From: Asparagopsis taxiformis | Taxonomy: Eukaryota; Rhodophyta; Florideophyceae; Bonnemaisoniales; Bonnemaisoniaceae | DNA: 64,000 nucleotides | Assembly: GCA_030407315.1 (NCBI GenBank) | Contig: JALQPE010000112.1 | Coordinates: 1-64,000 of the forward strand | Reading direction: 5' to 3' | Part shown: positions 11,833 to 22,992 of the stretch, one piece after another | How positions within the stretch are numbered: the first letter of the stretch is position 1 | Layout of the letters: each line of letters begins with the position of its first letter | Notes under the pieces: generated by a model | Told to the model about the DNA's origin: nothing | The model's input: only the letters and a program-made list of their open reading frames with translations | Databases searched by the model: none | Program-made: the position numbers and the translations under genes

Positions 11833-11888
11833 GTTGTTTGTGTGTTTGTGTGTTTGTGTGTTTGTGTGTTTGTGTGTTTGTGTGTGTA
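11833..11888. repeat. TTTGTGTG microsatellite, length-variable between X arms
   Basis: Runs of the octamer TTTGTGTG. The equivalent tracts in the other arms are at ~15829-15858, ~55783-55846 and ~59774-59793 and have clearly different lengths, although the surrounding kilobase is nearly identical. Confidence 0.8.
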
Positions 11889-12732
11889 TGACGAACCTTG
11901 TGGTATCCCTAGGCGTGCACTGGTACAAAAAGTTTGGACTGCCCCATCGGTCGTACTTTGGCGCATTTACATGCATCGGAGAACGACCAAGGAGGTAGAG
12001 CAGCAATCACTGTTGGCTGAGCGTCCAAACTGGAGGGCTTGGGGCAATGGTTCTATAGCAGTCATTTATAGGACGCCCACCGTTGATGACTGAGATCCAC
12101 GGTGGGTTTAGTATTCATGGTGTTGTCCTGCATTGGCGGACGTCGAAGACGAGTACTTCCAGTGAGCGTCCAAGGTGAACAGCTCAGCAGAGGATTATGA
12201 TGTGGATGTGAAGGCATGGATGAGGCCAGCAGGAACGTTTCTGCAAGATGGGCGTGAGTGGGTAAGTGAGCGGGGAGGGGCCGCTCGGGGCGCTTGGTAG
12301 CTTCTGGGGCCGTTGTGGCCAAATTAGAATCAAGCCTATGTCCGGCAGACGTCCTGAATTGCTTTATTTTTTGGGCTATTCTCAAAAACATGCACATGTG
12401 AACATGTTTTTGAGATGGGGGTGTGCCGTACGGCACTTTCGACCGCCCAAATCGATGTATTTTTGCATTTTTTTTCTGACTGAAATTTTAGAATTTCTGG
12501 GCTCGCCAGCAATGCAATTGCGCTGGTCATTCACCGGACGTCTATATGCGCTCAAGCGATTGCTGTCTGCTTCAAATACCTGATACATTATTGCCCCACA
12601 CGACATAAAGTCCCCCAACATGCGACGCCCATCAAACATAAACATTTTCATGCTCTTACTACATTCTAGTCGCACACATACATCCATCTTCAAACAAAAA
12701 ATGTCATTTAAACACCACCAGTCCCGCTTCAT

Positions 12733-13128
12733 CGTACGCCAATACCGCCCAGTCGCCCAGCAGACAAGCTAGCCGTGCAGAAAATAAGCACTGCCATCTA
12801 CGACGGAAACGACTGGATCTCATCATCGCTCTCAGCATTTCCAACAAGCCCAACATGTTTCCCCTACGTCACCCTGCAAAACGATACCATTGTATACTTC
12901 TGCATTCTCCGTCAATTGCATTCATTCAATCTGCGCAATGAATTCTTCAATCTCGAAACCGGCCGGGTTTTCTGCCCATCCTGCAATAAGGGCATTGGAG
13001 AAAGTTCTCTAGCAATGGCCACTAAAGCCTTGATGCAACTACACGGTGCTGATTGCTTCTATCGCTTCCTCAAATCTGTCGACATTTACAACATACCATC
13101 CATCCGACACATTTCCAAACTAAACTAG
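12733..13128 (+). CDS. X core protein: unknown, ~130 aa
   Basis: Function not recognised. The frame is open from about 12720 without an ATG; the first clear coding-like residues are RTPIPPSRPADKLAV, followed by KISTAIYDGNDWISSS. There is a possible zinc pair (VFCPSCNKGI) and the product ends HISKLN at 13128. The same frame is intact at ~56690-57085 in copy B with two residue changes. A related segment (VLAIVKSIYDGNERIY) occurs again at ~14310-14395, so the core seems to hold two versions of one domain. A spliced first exon is likely: the nearby ATG at 12701 is in another frame and stops quickly. Confidence 0.45.
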   Translation, partial: RTPIPPSRPADKLAVQKISTAIYDGNDWISSSLSAFPTSPTCFPYVTLQNDTIVYFCILRQLHSFNLRNEFFNLETGRVFCPSCNKGIGESSLAMATKALMQLHGADCFYRFLKSVDIYNIPSIRHISKLN

Positions 13129-13355
13129 ACTGTTCATTGACAAACTCGTGTGTAGCCCCATTTAGACCACTCACCACTGGTATCTGCTGAGTCACCGCGC
13201 ACTGCCCTGGTGCTCCCTCCTGAATTCGCTTGGGCTGTCTCAATACATTCCGTACTATGCCTATGAAGCAGTCCCGTTATGGATCAGCGTTCTGCGTGTT
13301 CAGCACATCATCCCCACGTTACCAGAGCTGCAATTTCTCAGCGGTACGGGTATCA

Positions 13356-13751
13356 TCAATCCTTAGCACAGATGTGATACAGCAGCCGATGCAGGTCAAT
13401 TTCTAGACTCGTAATTTTGCACTCAAGAAGGGAGATCGGTATGGAAATTGTCCAGGCATAACAAACCGCCTGTCCTGCTCTCCTGCAGAGCAAGCTCCAT
13501 CGATCCAGTCGATCAGGAACCTGACGACATGTAGTCGGCGTTCGTTCCGGACGCGGAAAGGGCAAATTTTGTGTGGCGTTTGCAGATTCAGTCGCAACGG
13601 GAAGCGATGAAACTTTCCGCATGGCGTTTGACTGCGGTTTATCTGAGACAGACATCGAGCGATCGGTGTTTCTGTCCAGATGAAGCTGGAGATCAATGCC
13701 GTATTTGAGCTGATAATTGGAGCAAAGATTTGAAACAAATTTTCTGTGCAA
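13356..13751 (-). CDS. Possible protein in X core, minus strand (weak)
   Basis: A 131-codon open frame, kept unchanged in the second X copy (57313-57708). The composition is ordinary, with no recognised domain. The two copies are so similar that conservation says little about selection. It could equally be a chance frame opposite non-coding sequence. Confidence 0.25.
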   Translation of the reverse strand: MHRKFVSNLCSNYQLKYGIDLQLHLDRNTDRSMSVSDKPQSNAMRKVSSLPVATESANATQNLPFPRPERTPTTCRQVPDRLDRWSLLCRRAGQAVCYAWTISIPISLLECKITSLEIDLHRLLYHICAKD

Positions 13752-14264
13752 ATTTACGACACGACACGGCGGAGGGTGGATAACTCAACGTTAGATGTTA
13801 TTGGTTGAGCCAACATTACAAGACCGTACCGACGACACGCGCAATCATTGATTTTTCGCTCATTGCTTAGAGAGCAAAACTGTCCAATGGTCGTATCAAG
13901 TTAGACCAGCACATATTTCCGCAACATCTTGGTGGAACGAAGTCGGTGCTCACGAAAGCCTGAGAGCTGCCTTGAGTCGAGGATTTTGTACGCCGCCTTA
14001 TCTGTGGTAGTTTCATACTGCGTTGTTTCACCGTTGGACTTGTGCCACGCACACTTGGATCTCTCTCCATACGTACGTGTAGATAAGATGTGAATTGAGC
14101 TACAATAGCATACCAAACTGGAAACCAGTATCTACATGCTTTGTGAGAATATAATGCCTCTTCCTCGAGAAAAGGCCTCCTTCGGAATACTAGATTTCAT
14201 TCAACCATATCCATCCATCTCCCATCGCTTCAGCATGAAATCATCACCATTCCATCCATCACAA

Positions 14265-14515
14265 CGTTCGTCTCTATCCAAACACTACTCTCCACACATC
14301 TCCCCGATCTTTCAGTCCGACCGTACCCGGCGGCGGCCGAGAGAAACGTACTGGCCATTGTTAAAAGTATCTACGACGGCAATGAGCGCATATATTAAAT
14401 CATTCTCTATGTGCACACAGACCCTGATTGCCTCTCGTTTGTGGCAGAAATGAAACAAACACAAAGACTGCAACTCGTCCATGCGAGAAGAGAAGCAAAA
14501 GCTACAGATTTTTAG
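14265..14515 (+). pseudogene. Second, broken copy of the IYDGN domain
   Basis: In one frame this reads ...VSIQTLLSTHLPDLSVRPYP, VLAIVKSIYDGNERIY, then a TAA at ~14394, and continues in the same frame with IILYVHTDPDCLSFVAEMKQ. This mirrors the gene at 12733-13128 (KISTAIYDGNDWIS, then IVYFCIL). It is probably a degraded duplicate; the other X copy has the same stop. Confidence 0.4.
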
Positions 14516-17164
14516 CAAGTATCGATAGCTACAAAGAACCACTGCAACGTTTATTCTAGACTTGTATACATTTTCATTAGCACTTACATTACCATACACG
14601 AATAGTATTGCATTAAAGATTTTTATGAGAATGACAGGGGTCAGCGGCCGGGTTCCCTCCAGCTCAGCTTGGCTCAGCTCCGGATGCAGATGTGGTGAAG
14701 GGAAGAGAGAAAAGTCAGATATTCTACCATGATCTGATTTGATTTGCAATCTGAGAACTTCTTGACTCCCAAAAGGTGTAAACAGTATCCCTGCATATTG
14801 GCATCGACCAAAAGAACTGCAGCACTAACTCAATTTTCATTGCAGAGATCAGCACAACGTATTCGTCTTGAGTGTCACAAGTTGCAATTAGATGGCGCTG
14901 ACTCGAAGCTAGGAGAGTTGGTAGTTGTGCCGAGTCGGCGTCTTCGGTTTGATCGCTCGTGTAAATATCCAAGCAAAATGGCAGGCAAGGAGATACAAAG
15001 CCACGCAACAATCAAGCTTACCACATTCCCCAGCCAGAATCACCATAGAAATCCTTGCAGTCTGCATCACACAGATCATCTTACGCAGTGCGTGCTGCCC
15101 AGGTCGTTATTCGGCCCTATCCAGAAACACTTTCAGGCCTAGTGCAACCAGTAGATCTGAAATGGAAATGGACGTCCGGTGAATGACCAGCGCAATTGCA
15201 TTGCTGGCGAGCCCAGAAATTCTAAAATTTCAGTCAGAAAAAAATGCAAAAATACATCGATTTGGGCGGTCGAAAGTGCCGTACGGCACACCCCCATCTC
15301 AAAAACATGTTCACATGTGCATGTTTTTGAGAATAGCCCAAAAAATAAAGCAATTCAGGACGTCCGCCGGACATAGGCTTGATTCTAATTTGGCCACAAC
15401 GGCCCCAGAAGCTACCAAGCGCCCCGAGCGGCCCCTCCCCGCTCACTTACCCACTCACGCCCATCTTGCAGAAACGTTCCTGCTGGCCTCATCCATGCCT
15501 TCACATCCACATCATAATCCTCTGCTGAGCTGTTCACCTTGGACGCTCACTGGAAGTACTCGTCTTCGACGTCCGCCAATGCAGGACAACACCATGAATA
15601 CTAAACCCACCGTGGATCTCAGTCATCAACGGTGGGCGTCCTATAAATGACTGCTATAGAACCATTGCCCCAAGCCCTCCAGTTTGGACGCTCAGCCAAC
15701 AGCGATTGCTGCTCTACCTCCTTGGTCGTTCTCCGATGCATGTAAATGCGCCAAAGTACGACCGATGGGGCAGTCCAAACTTTTTGTACCAGTGCACGCC
15801 TAGGGATACCACAAGGTTCGTCATACACACACAACACACAAACACACAAACACACCACGCACTGCAGCACCCAACTTTCGCATGCGTCAGTGATGTGTGC
15901 TGCTGCAGTGTGTATGCGCTGTGCGGTAGCAAGATTTCCATGCTTGCAGCCATTCACATCCAGACATCCAGCCGCCGACCAGGGAAGCCGTTTGCAGCCG
16001 ATTCCCCCTTGTCTGCATGGCATCTCGGTGCTGTCAACACTTGCTTAGTTGCTGCGATGCGAGCAAATGTGCAGCACTAGCCTAACTTGAAATGGACGTC
16101 CAGTGGAAGTCCGGCTCGGTTACATTGCTGGTCAGCCCTGAAATTCTAAAATGTTGGGCTGAGAAATAGCTGCAAAACTGTATCCATGTGCAATACTCGA
16201 CCAACCTGAAATGGACGTCCGGTGAATGTCCAGCTCAATTGCATTGCTGGCGAGCCCAGAAATTCTAAAATTTCAGTCAGAAAAAAATTGCAAAATTATA
16301 TCGATTTGGGCGGTCGAAAGTGCCGTACGGCACACCCCCATCTCAAAAACATGTTCACATGTGCATGTTTTTGAGAATAGCCCAAATTTCAATTCAAATC
16401 AAGGTGTCTAATTTGGCCACAACGGCCCCAGGAACCGGCTGCTGCCCCGACCGGGGTCATCACTGGCTTCTGTAAGCACTAACTGTAAGCCAAAATCGCG
16501 TCTTACGAAGGGTCGATTTCAGGCTCAACACGTCAGGGACAGGTCTTGGTCCTTGTTTCATCATGGTCCCGCCCTACTCTCTCACGATCAACCTGAAATG
16601 GACGTCCGGTGGATGTCCAGCTCGATTGCATTGCTGGCCAGCCCAGAAATTCTAAAATTTCCGAAAAATCAATTTGGTGGCTCAGCATCTCCTGTGCAGA
16701 AAACTCTCGCACTCATTTCTGATATACGTTTTGACGTGTTTTTACTTTTAAGCATCAGGAAAGGCGTTACGGAAAATTGGGACTACGCCACTTGTGAGCC
16801 GCGTCGTCTGAGATAGCGAGTAGAGTTTGTTGTATAGTATTTATATTGTACTCCAAATGTGCGTTCGAGACCTCGTTTGTAATGTTCTCGTGGTTTTGTG
16901 GGTATCAGTTTTGTGCTCACTTCTGGCAGCCCCAATGGTGGAATGTGCCTGAGCGATCAATCATCACCGCTAGGTCACACATTTTGCTGGCAACGTGCGC
17001 TTGGAAGGATGAATGACCGCCGTGGGAGATGGATTTTCAATTAATTCATTTGAAATAATAAAATTATATTAATTGCGAACTTCATGGAATAAGTTTGTGC
17101 TTTACAGTGGATATTACAGGGATCATTTAAGGGAAGCAAATGGATTGTGATATATATGATTATA

Positions 17165-17283
17165 CCATTCCGATGTTCTCGATCCGGATCTCATCATTCG
17201 GGAGTTCAGAGACCATGGCTTGGGCCATTATTAATCTCAATACCGGCGATGATATGGAGTATGCACAGCAGGACTTAAGCTGA
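17165..17283 (+). CDS. Conserved first coding segment in Y (partial exon)
   Basis: The frame reads FSIRISSFGSSETMAWAI, then INLNTGDDMEYAQQD, and stops at 17283. The diverged Y copy (minus strand near 43990-44090) encodes a very similar string with conservative changes (MAWAILNLTAGDDFEYAQQD). Differences fall on synonymous or conservative positions, which suggests past coding selection. It lies directly upstream of the cassette array and may be its first exon. A second frame a few bases downstream (LTLKAVQSTPQ) is also conserved, so the exon boundary is uncertain. Confidence 0.4.
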
Positions 17284-17389
17284 CGTTGAAAGCTGTCCAG
17301 TCGACGCCGCAGGTTAACCTGTGGAATTCCACTTCTCCGCCGTCACTGGCTGAGGTTCTTTGGTCGTGTTTCCTTTGTTTGGTGTAGAG

Positions 17390-18960
17390 GATAGAACGAC
17401 GGTGAGTATGCCAGTTTGGAGAGTATGCAGCGAGGGAAGCGTGTGTTTTGAGTCGTACTGTTGTCGTTGATGCGATATTGATTCATTAGAAGCTTCGTGA
17501 GTCATGGTTTGCATGTTGTGAACCATGGGAGGCAGGTAAGTAAGTGAGTCTCGCGGGTGTGCAATAAGGGATGCATGGGTTTTTAGTCTGACTGTTCTGG
17601 TTCATTTTGATGTTGTATAGGTGGTGCAGGAATAGTGATGAAGTAAGGTAAGTTTCATTGAGCTGAAAGACGGGTTTCGCGATGAAATGGAATGCTGACT
17701 ACATTTTTTCGTTGCACGATTTGTGAATTATTGGTTGTATTGTTTGTATGATGCAACGAGATGAAGAGGTTAAGTGCGTCCTGAGGGTATGAAGCGAGGG
17801 AAGTGTTTGTTTTAAATTGACTGTCGTCTTTTATGCAATATTTATTTATTGGGAGCTTAGTGAGTCATGGTGCATATTTGCTGAAGGGTGGAAAGGAGGT
17901 AGGCGAGCATTTGAGGGGTGCAGTGAGTGGAATGTGGGTTTTGAGTCTGACTGCTGTGGTTGATGTTGATTTTGTGTAGGTGATTCTGGAATGGTGATGA
18001 CGGAAGGTAAGTTACATTGAGCGCCTAGTTAAGTTGCGCGAAGATATGGAATGCTGACTACATTTTTTTGTACAATTTTTGACTTATGGTTTCTATTGTG
18101 TGCAGGATACAACGAGGGTAAGTGAGTTCTGAGGGTATGCAGCGAGGGAAGCATGGGTTTTCAGTCCGACTGTTGTTGTTGATTTCGATTTTTTGTAGGT
18201 GATGCAGGAATGGTGATGACGGAAGGTAAGTTGCATTTAGCGCGCAGTCCGGTGTGCGAAGATGCGGAATGTTGACTTCATTTGTTGGTTGTGAGATTTT
18301 CGACTTTTGGTCTGTATTGTGTGTAGAATGAAACGAGAGTAAGTGAGTTCTGAGGGTATGCATCGAGAGAAGTGTTTGTTTCGAATCTGACTATTGCAGT
18401 TAATGCGATATTTATTCATTGGAAGCTTATCCAGTCATGGTGCGTATTGTGTCGAGCGAAGGAAAGTGCGGAAGTTTTGAGAGTATGCTGAGAGGGACAT
18501 GTGGGTTTTGAGTCCGACTGTTGTTGTTGATTTCGATTTTATGCAGGTGATGCTGGAATGGTGATGACAGAAGGTAAGTTTCATTGAGCGCCAAGACTTG
18601 TTTTGCGAAGATATGGACTGCTGACTTTGATTATTCATTGCAAGGTTTTTGGATCATGGTTTGTATTGTGTGTAGGATGGATGAGAGGTAAGTAAGGGAT
18701 TTTCTAAGATATCTGGCGTGGTAAGCGTTGCTTTTGAATCTGACTGTTGGGGTTGATGTTGTGTATGTGATGCAGGAGTGGTGAAGCAGGAACGGCAGGA
18801 CTCAGGGAGAGTGAAGAAGGGATCTAGGAAGATGGGGAATGAAGCTGTGAGGTGTTTCTGGTATGTGTATATTTTCGGGCATACGATAGAAGTAAGAGTG
18901 GGTTTCAAGTCGTGTAAGATTTTGCTGACCATGTTCGTGTTTCATGTCTTGATGATTTAA
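17390..18960 (+). other. Array of tiny exon-like cassettes ending in an open 3' exon (Y copy A)
   Basis: Four 27-nt cassettes (17621-17647, 17980-18006, 18199-18225, 18547-18573) and four 12-nt cassettes (17390-17401, 18106-18117, 18327-18338, 18676-18687) are each preceded by TAG, CAG or GAG and followed by GTAAGT or GTGAGT. Spacers are ~80-130 nt. In one phase the 27-mers read (D/G)(A/S)GMVMTE. The last segment, after GATGCAG at ~18777, stays open in that same phase for ~60 codons and ends at 18960 (start VVKQERQDSGRVKKGSR). Some cassettes contain stops in this phase (17621 copy TAA; 18327 and 17390 copies), so this copy is decayed or only partly used. Confidence 0.5.
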
Positions 18961-20036
18961 TGGGCTGGGGTGGTGTCGAGGAAAGCGGGGATGGTATTGG
19001 GAAGGAGCAGATTTTTTGTAATCTAGGTCGTGAGGGTTCTTGAAGTATGTGCGGATGGTGGTGCATGGCGTTCGGATGGTAGGGAGAACGCGATAGTGAG
19101 GGAGATGGGTGATCGACGGTATGCTGACAGGTATTTTGTATTCTGGCTGGATACGTATTTCCTATTCTAACCGGGATACGTATTTCCTATTCTAACCGGG
19201 TATTTTCCTATTCTGACCAGATATGTATTTCCTATTCTAGAGAGACGTATTGTATACGAGCAGTTTCGTAAATGAGAGAATAAAATACGGTCCGATATGG
19301 GCCCTTAATTTACCAGCCGCTGTAATTTCTTCCCTCCCGGTTTTTGCTGATATATTGTATACTGAATGTCGGGTCCTAGGATCCCGCCAAACGTACTAGA
19401 GAAACTGGATGTCGGGTCCTAGTATTCCGCCGAACGTACTAGAGAAAGTGGATGTCGGGTCCTAGTATTCCGCCGAACGTACTAGAGAAAGTGGACGTCC
19501 GCATCCAAAAAATTTTTATTTTTTTTCGGACGCGGACGTTCATTTGTTCTAGTAAATCTCGGGGCCGACTAGGACCCGTACTAGAGAGACTGGACGTCCG
19601 CGTCCACTTCCGAAAACACAGACGTACCCGCTCGTCCTTCATTCTCCTCCACCGGTTCCACTCATATGCAGTGATCATGCCTGTTTGTTGCTGTGGATGA
19701 AAAGCGTGCCGTACCGACCAGTTACATCGACCTTCTCAATCATTGTGCGACTGTAGTGCCAGCTAGTGACAACCCTTCGTTTAACGGTGGACGCGCCGAA
19801 TGCATTCTCAGTTATCGCAGGCATTGTTTCTAGGATGTGATATGACTTGCCCTGTTACTCAGTACGCCCGTACAATTCAAGAGCACACGAGGGATGATTT
19901 CATGGGTGTCCAATGCAACGAGAGCAACCCTGATTGCGAGTAACACACGTACAACACGCACCAACTGATGAGATCCAGACTATAAAAATAACCGCTGGAA
20001 ATGGGTGGGGTGCACCGAAGGTCGTGCGGCCGATGA

Positions 20037-20106
20037 CCACACGTGTAGCCAGGACACATTATACTACACGTGTTATGGTCAGCGGTAGTGAAACCAGTGA
20101 CAGCAA
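20037..20106. promoter_or_regulatory. Palindrome cassette ACACGTGTAG..CTACACGTGT + GTCAGCGG..ACCAGTGAC, copy 1
   Basis: An inverted pair ACACGTGTAG / CTACACGTGT is followed at once by the half-palindromic GTCAGCGGTAGTGAAACCAG. The whole cassette with ~30 bp on each side recurs at 30234-30303. It lies upstream of the coiled-coil gene at 20634. It is possibly a protein binding site or promoter element; I cannot tell which. Confidence 0.5.
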
Positions 20107-20390
20107 TGGCTCACTGATCAACTGGCTGCAGAGATCGCACTACGGCCACCAGAAAATATAGGAGGAATTTTGATTTAGGGCTACTCCCTGCACTGGCAGC
20201 AAAACCAGTGACATGACCGTCTGACAGCACGACATAACAGCGGTCAGTGGTTATGTGACTGATGTGTTGCTGAACTACTGACAGAATGACATAACGGTGG
20301 TCACTAGTTATGCAACCGATGACTAGTAAGATATAGGGGGCGAAACGAGTGGCAGGTAGCGTGAGGTGGAGCTGAAGTCGTGTCTAGTTG

Positions 20391-20400
20391 GCCTTATAAA
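20391..20400 (+). promoter_or_regulatory. Possible TATA box (TATAAA)
   Basis: CCTTATAAATGACTG lies ~240 bp upstream of the ATG at 20634. The same CTATAAATGACTG string occurs in the X arms (~15643), so it may be coincidence. Confidence 0.25.
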
Positions 20401-20633
20401 TGACTGTGTAGAACATGCCTTATTTGTGATGCAGTCGTGTAGTGGTTCCACGACGGATAGGTGAGGATCACGAATTTGAGGCGTCGATTATCAATTCTGT
20501 TGACAATTTCGGAGAGACACCGAGTTTCATAGCATTGCACCGGTCTCGACTGATCCTGAAAGCAGTGAAACGCTGATCCTGGATCGCGAGGACAAACCTT
20601 TCCTGGTAGTAGCAAACTGTTCCGAGGTGCATT

Positions 20634-22409
20634 ATGCAGCGATCCAATATACGACGCAGAGTCACCAACCGAAACCAAGAGCCGCTGGCCAAGAAACCGA
20701 AAAGGCCAAGCAGCGGCAGACGTTCAACTGGTCCTCATAGAGATGATAATGGAGACATTGAATCGTCACCAGTAATACAAATGAGGGAACCAGATGGAAT
20801 CCAAGCAGAAGAGAACTCGTCTCATGAGGAAGCTACAGCGGAGCCTTCCTTAGCCTACTCTGAAAGCATCCGGGTGATGCTGTCTGCTGCAGTGGAAAGT
20901 ATGAAGAAGGAATTCCAAAGCCACATGCGCAAAACCGAAGAACAACTAGCCACACTTCATGGGCAAGTGAGCGAGCTCCATGGTAGTTTGAAGCGTTTCA
21001 ATGGAGATGTTCACGCTACCATGGCTGCAAACAATGCAATGACGCCAGTAAGTTTGAGGAAGAATTCGCCTGCTCCCAAACAGGTAATGCGCTCCGTAGA
21101 ATGCTCCAATCCGACATTGCGGACTGAACTGGACGCTGTATTCCATGTTCAAAACATTTCTACCGTGACCATGGAGGCTGTCTGCATATTCTTCAGGACT
21201 GCCTCCAGTGGAAAGGAGAATGAACACTTCTACTCCAAGTTGATTTCCATAATCATGTATGGGCTTCGGGGGAACATGGCTAAGAGTAATTTGCGAAAGG
21301 GTCTTGGTTTGGCACATTGCAACTTTCGCTTTTTCTTGGTGAAGAAGATCGTTGCGTACTGTGAGGATTTATATGGTGTCAATAGAATTCGAGAAAGGCC
21401 CTGCACACAGACTGGAAGTGGGAACTCGGAGGCTGCAACCAGACACGTCCCAGAATGGCTGAGGCAAGGCTATATAAACTCTAAATGTATGAAGTACGCG
21501 AGGCAATATACGGAGAGTACTCGCAAGTCGAGCGCTTCCGAGGAACTACAGGGGAACGATGGCGTTGCTATATTTTTGTCATCAGGACTTTACAGCCGCG
21601 TTACAGAATTCTTGCGAAAAGCCAGGGATCGGTCCAAGTGTCAATTCTTTGAGGATATCGGATTCCTTTTTTCTCCCTGGACATGTTGTGAGTGGTTGCA
21701 AGGGTCTTATAACAAACCAAAAATTGAACTGAAGTTCCCGGAAGAATCGACCATTTCTCCATCCAACGTACCAGAAACGAGAGTGGGACGCAGTGTCCAG
21801 GAATGCGCTGAGAACAAAACAACAGCAGCACATTTCATGCGATCACGTAAGGAATGCCATCTCTCTGTATCATATGATGTGAAAGTTGCCGAATGCGCAG
21901 GAATGAAAGTGAAGAAAGATGCCGAACTGAAGGATGCTACAATGACTAGAACAGTGAACATAATTGAAGTTGCTGTCAATTTTCTCGTAGCATACACACA
22001 AGGACAAAGGAAGGAAGATTTCCTTGGTTCTTCTCCGATGGCTCTGCAGACAACCTATTCGGTAGCGCTGGTGTTTCGCCACATGATCATGGAGTTCTTT
22101 ATGAGCAATGAATGGTATGGGGAGAACGTTGAAGCAAGTAGCTCACCGCCAGTTGCAGAGAATGTTGAAGAGAGAGGTTCAATGGCACAGATCAGACTGT
22201 CAGATCTCATTCCTGGAGAGTACACCAGGAAACATACCTTGGAGCGCGTATTGCGGATGACTTCAGACCAATTCAAGAACATCATGGACAATGATGACAG
22301 TGGAAATGGATCATATAACTCGGACAGCGGAGAAGACGCCGAGTCATTCACTATCCACGGTCAGAACTCTGTAGACGACATAGATGTCTGCCAGATCGAG
22401 TCACTGTAG
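20634..22409 (+). CDS. Coiled-coil accessory protein, 591 aa, element-encoded
   Basis: Function not recognised. It has an intact single frame from an ATG at 20634. Residues ~1-75 are basic and disordered with an NLS-like patch (KKPKRPSSGRR). Residues ~80-130 form a predicted coiled coil (SMKKEFQSHMRKTEEQLATL). A ~350-residue globular part follows with several Cys/Trp, and an acidic Ser/Asp/Gly tail (DDSGNGSYNSDSGEDAES). The layout matches the broken gene at 47626-49854 next to the other transposase, which suggests a transposase partner protein, like the second gene of CACTA elements (inference from layout only). It is followed by palindromic motifs and a 33-bp perfect hairpin before the convergent gene at 22993. 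Confidence 0.65.
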   Translation: MQRSNIRRRVTNRNQEPLAKKPKRPSSGRRSTGPHRDDNGDIESSPVIQMREPDGIQAEENSSHEEATAEPSLAYSESIRVMLSAAVESMKKEFQSHMRKTEEQLATLHGQVSELHGSLKRFNGDVHATMAANNAMTPVSLRKNSPAPKQVMRSVECSNPTLRTELDAVFHVQNISTVTMEAVCIFFRTASSGKENEHFYSKLISIIMYGLRGNMAKSNLRKGLGLAHCNFRFFLVKKIVAYCEDLYGVNRIRERPCTQTGSGNSEAATRHVPEWLRQGYINSKCMKYARQYTESTRKSSASEELQGNDGVAIFLSSGLYSRVTEFLRKARDRSKCQFFEDIGFLFSPWTCCEWLQGSYNKPKIELKFPEESTISPSNVPETRVGRSVQECAENKTTAAHFMRSRKECHLSVSYDVKVAECAGMKVKKDAELKDATMTRTVNIIEVAVNFLVAYTQGQRKEDFLGSSPMALQTTYSVALVFRHMIMEFFMSNEWYGENVEASSSPPVAENVEERGSMAQIRLSDLIPGEYTRKHTLERVLRMTSDQFKNIMDNDDSGNGSYNSDSGEDAESFTIHGQNSVDDIDVCQIESL

Positions 22410-22782
22410 ATGATTGGTAGTGATATGTGGTGAACGAGCCGTCAGCAAAGAGTAAATGTCTTTCTGTTGTGCGCTTATTGATATAGAACCTGTGCATGCG
22501 AACGTATTGTACCGCTCGTCATCGGTTATGCAACCGAGAAGGTCGGAAAATACCGGTCATGCACCCGGTAAAATCACAAATCACAGGTTATACAACCTGT
22601 GACGCCAGGGATAGTAGGGCTCATAACCAGGGACCAAAATCGCAGAATAGAATTTGTTCTACCGCTCGTCAGTGGTAATAAAACCAATGACAGCACGAAA
22701 GGTACGGTACACAGGTAGTGATCTTATTGACAGCAGTCATAGTGTCATGAAATTTCCGCATTCGATGCAGCGGCTAGCACTG

Positions 22783-22815
22783 CTATTTGTAGGCTGTGGC
22801 ACAGCCTACAAATAG
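22783..22815. terminator. Perfect 16-bp-arm hairpin between convergent genes
   Basis: CTATTTGTAGGCTGTG, one G, then its exact complement. It lies between the 3' ends of the plus-strand gene (stop 22409) and the minus-strand gene (stop 22993). A two-way 3'-end signal or a cruciform are possible roles; no U-run is present, so the terminator label is only a guess. Confidence 0.3.
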
Positions 22816-22992
22816 TATTCGTATGTATCCGTGGGTGACAGGTAAGAAGTTTGGAGTATGTGATACAAAGTAGTACTGGATTGCAAAGGAAGTTACTAAT
22901 GAAAGTGGTATAACAGAATTGTGAGAAATCCAGAAGTATACCTTAAGGCGAGGATGCGATGTGCATTGGTCGGAGAGATCAAATGCTCATGT

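Larger units (their letters stand above)
10355..16838 (+). mobile_element. Element X, copy A: long inverted arms around a 2.6 kb core
   Basis: Both ends carry the same motif in opposite orientation (ACTATACAACAAAC at the left, its complement GTTTGTTGTATAGT at the right). The left arm (to ~12540) and right arm (from ~15165) are inverted copies made of modules. Each module has a GGACGTCC-type block, a segment reading ATTTTAGAATTTCTGGGC, and a 34-bp palindrome followed by GTGCCGTACGGCAC. The left arm has three palindromes (10819, 11315, 12381) and the right arm two (15298, 16342), so one module was lost on the right. The core (12540-15165) is unique. No transposase is visible in it, so it is probably non-autonomous or mobilised by another element. 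Confidence 0.75.
16839..19625 (-). mobile_element. Sequence Y, copy A (terminus at 19625)
   Basis: Reading leftwards from 19625 it begins ACGTCTGTGTTTTCGG, then a GGACGCGGACGTCC block, three partial 43-bp subterminal repeats, a short minisatellite (19140-19235), and the array of exon-like cassettes at 17390-18960. Nearly all of it is the reverse complement of 51565-54301. X copy A abuts its inner end. Confidence 0.75.

Noticed and set aside
19690..19832. Short open segment (VDEKRAVPTSYIDLLNHCA..., GRAECILSYRRH) as the missing 5' part of the methyltransferase gene
   Set aside because: The resemblance to the region upstream of motif I is only an impression; it has a stop upstream and downstream and no PPY motif.
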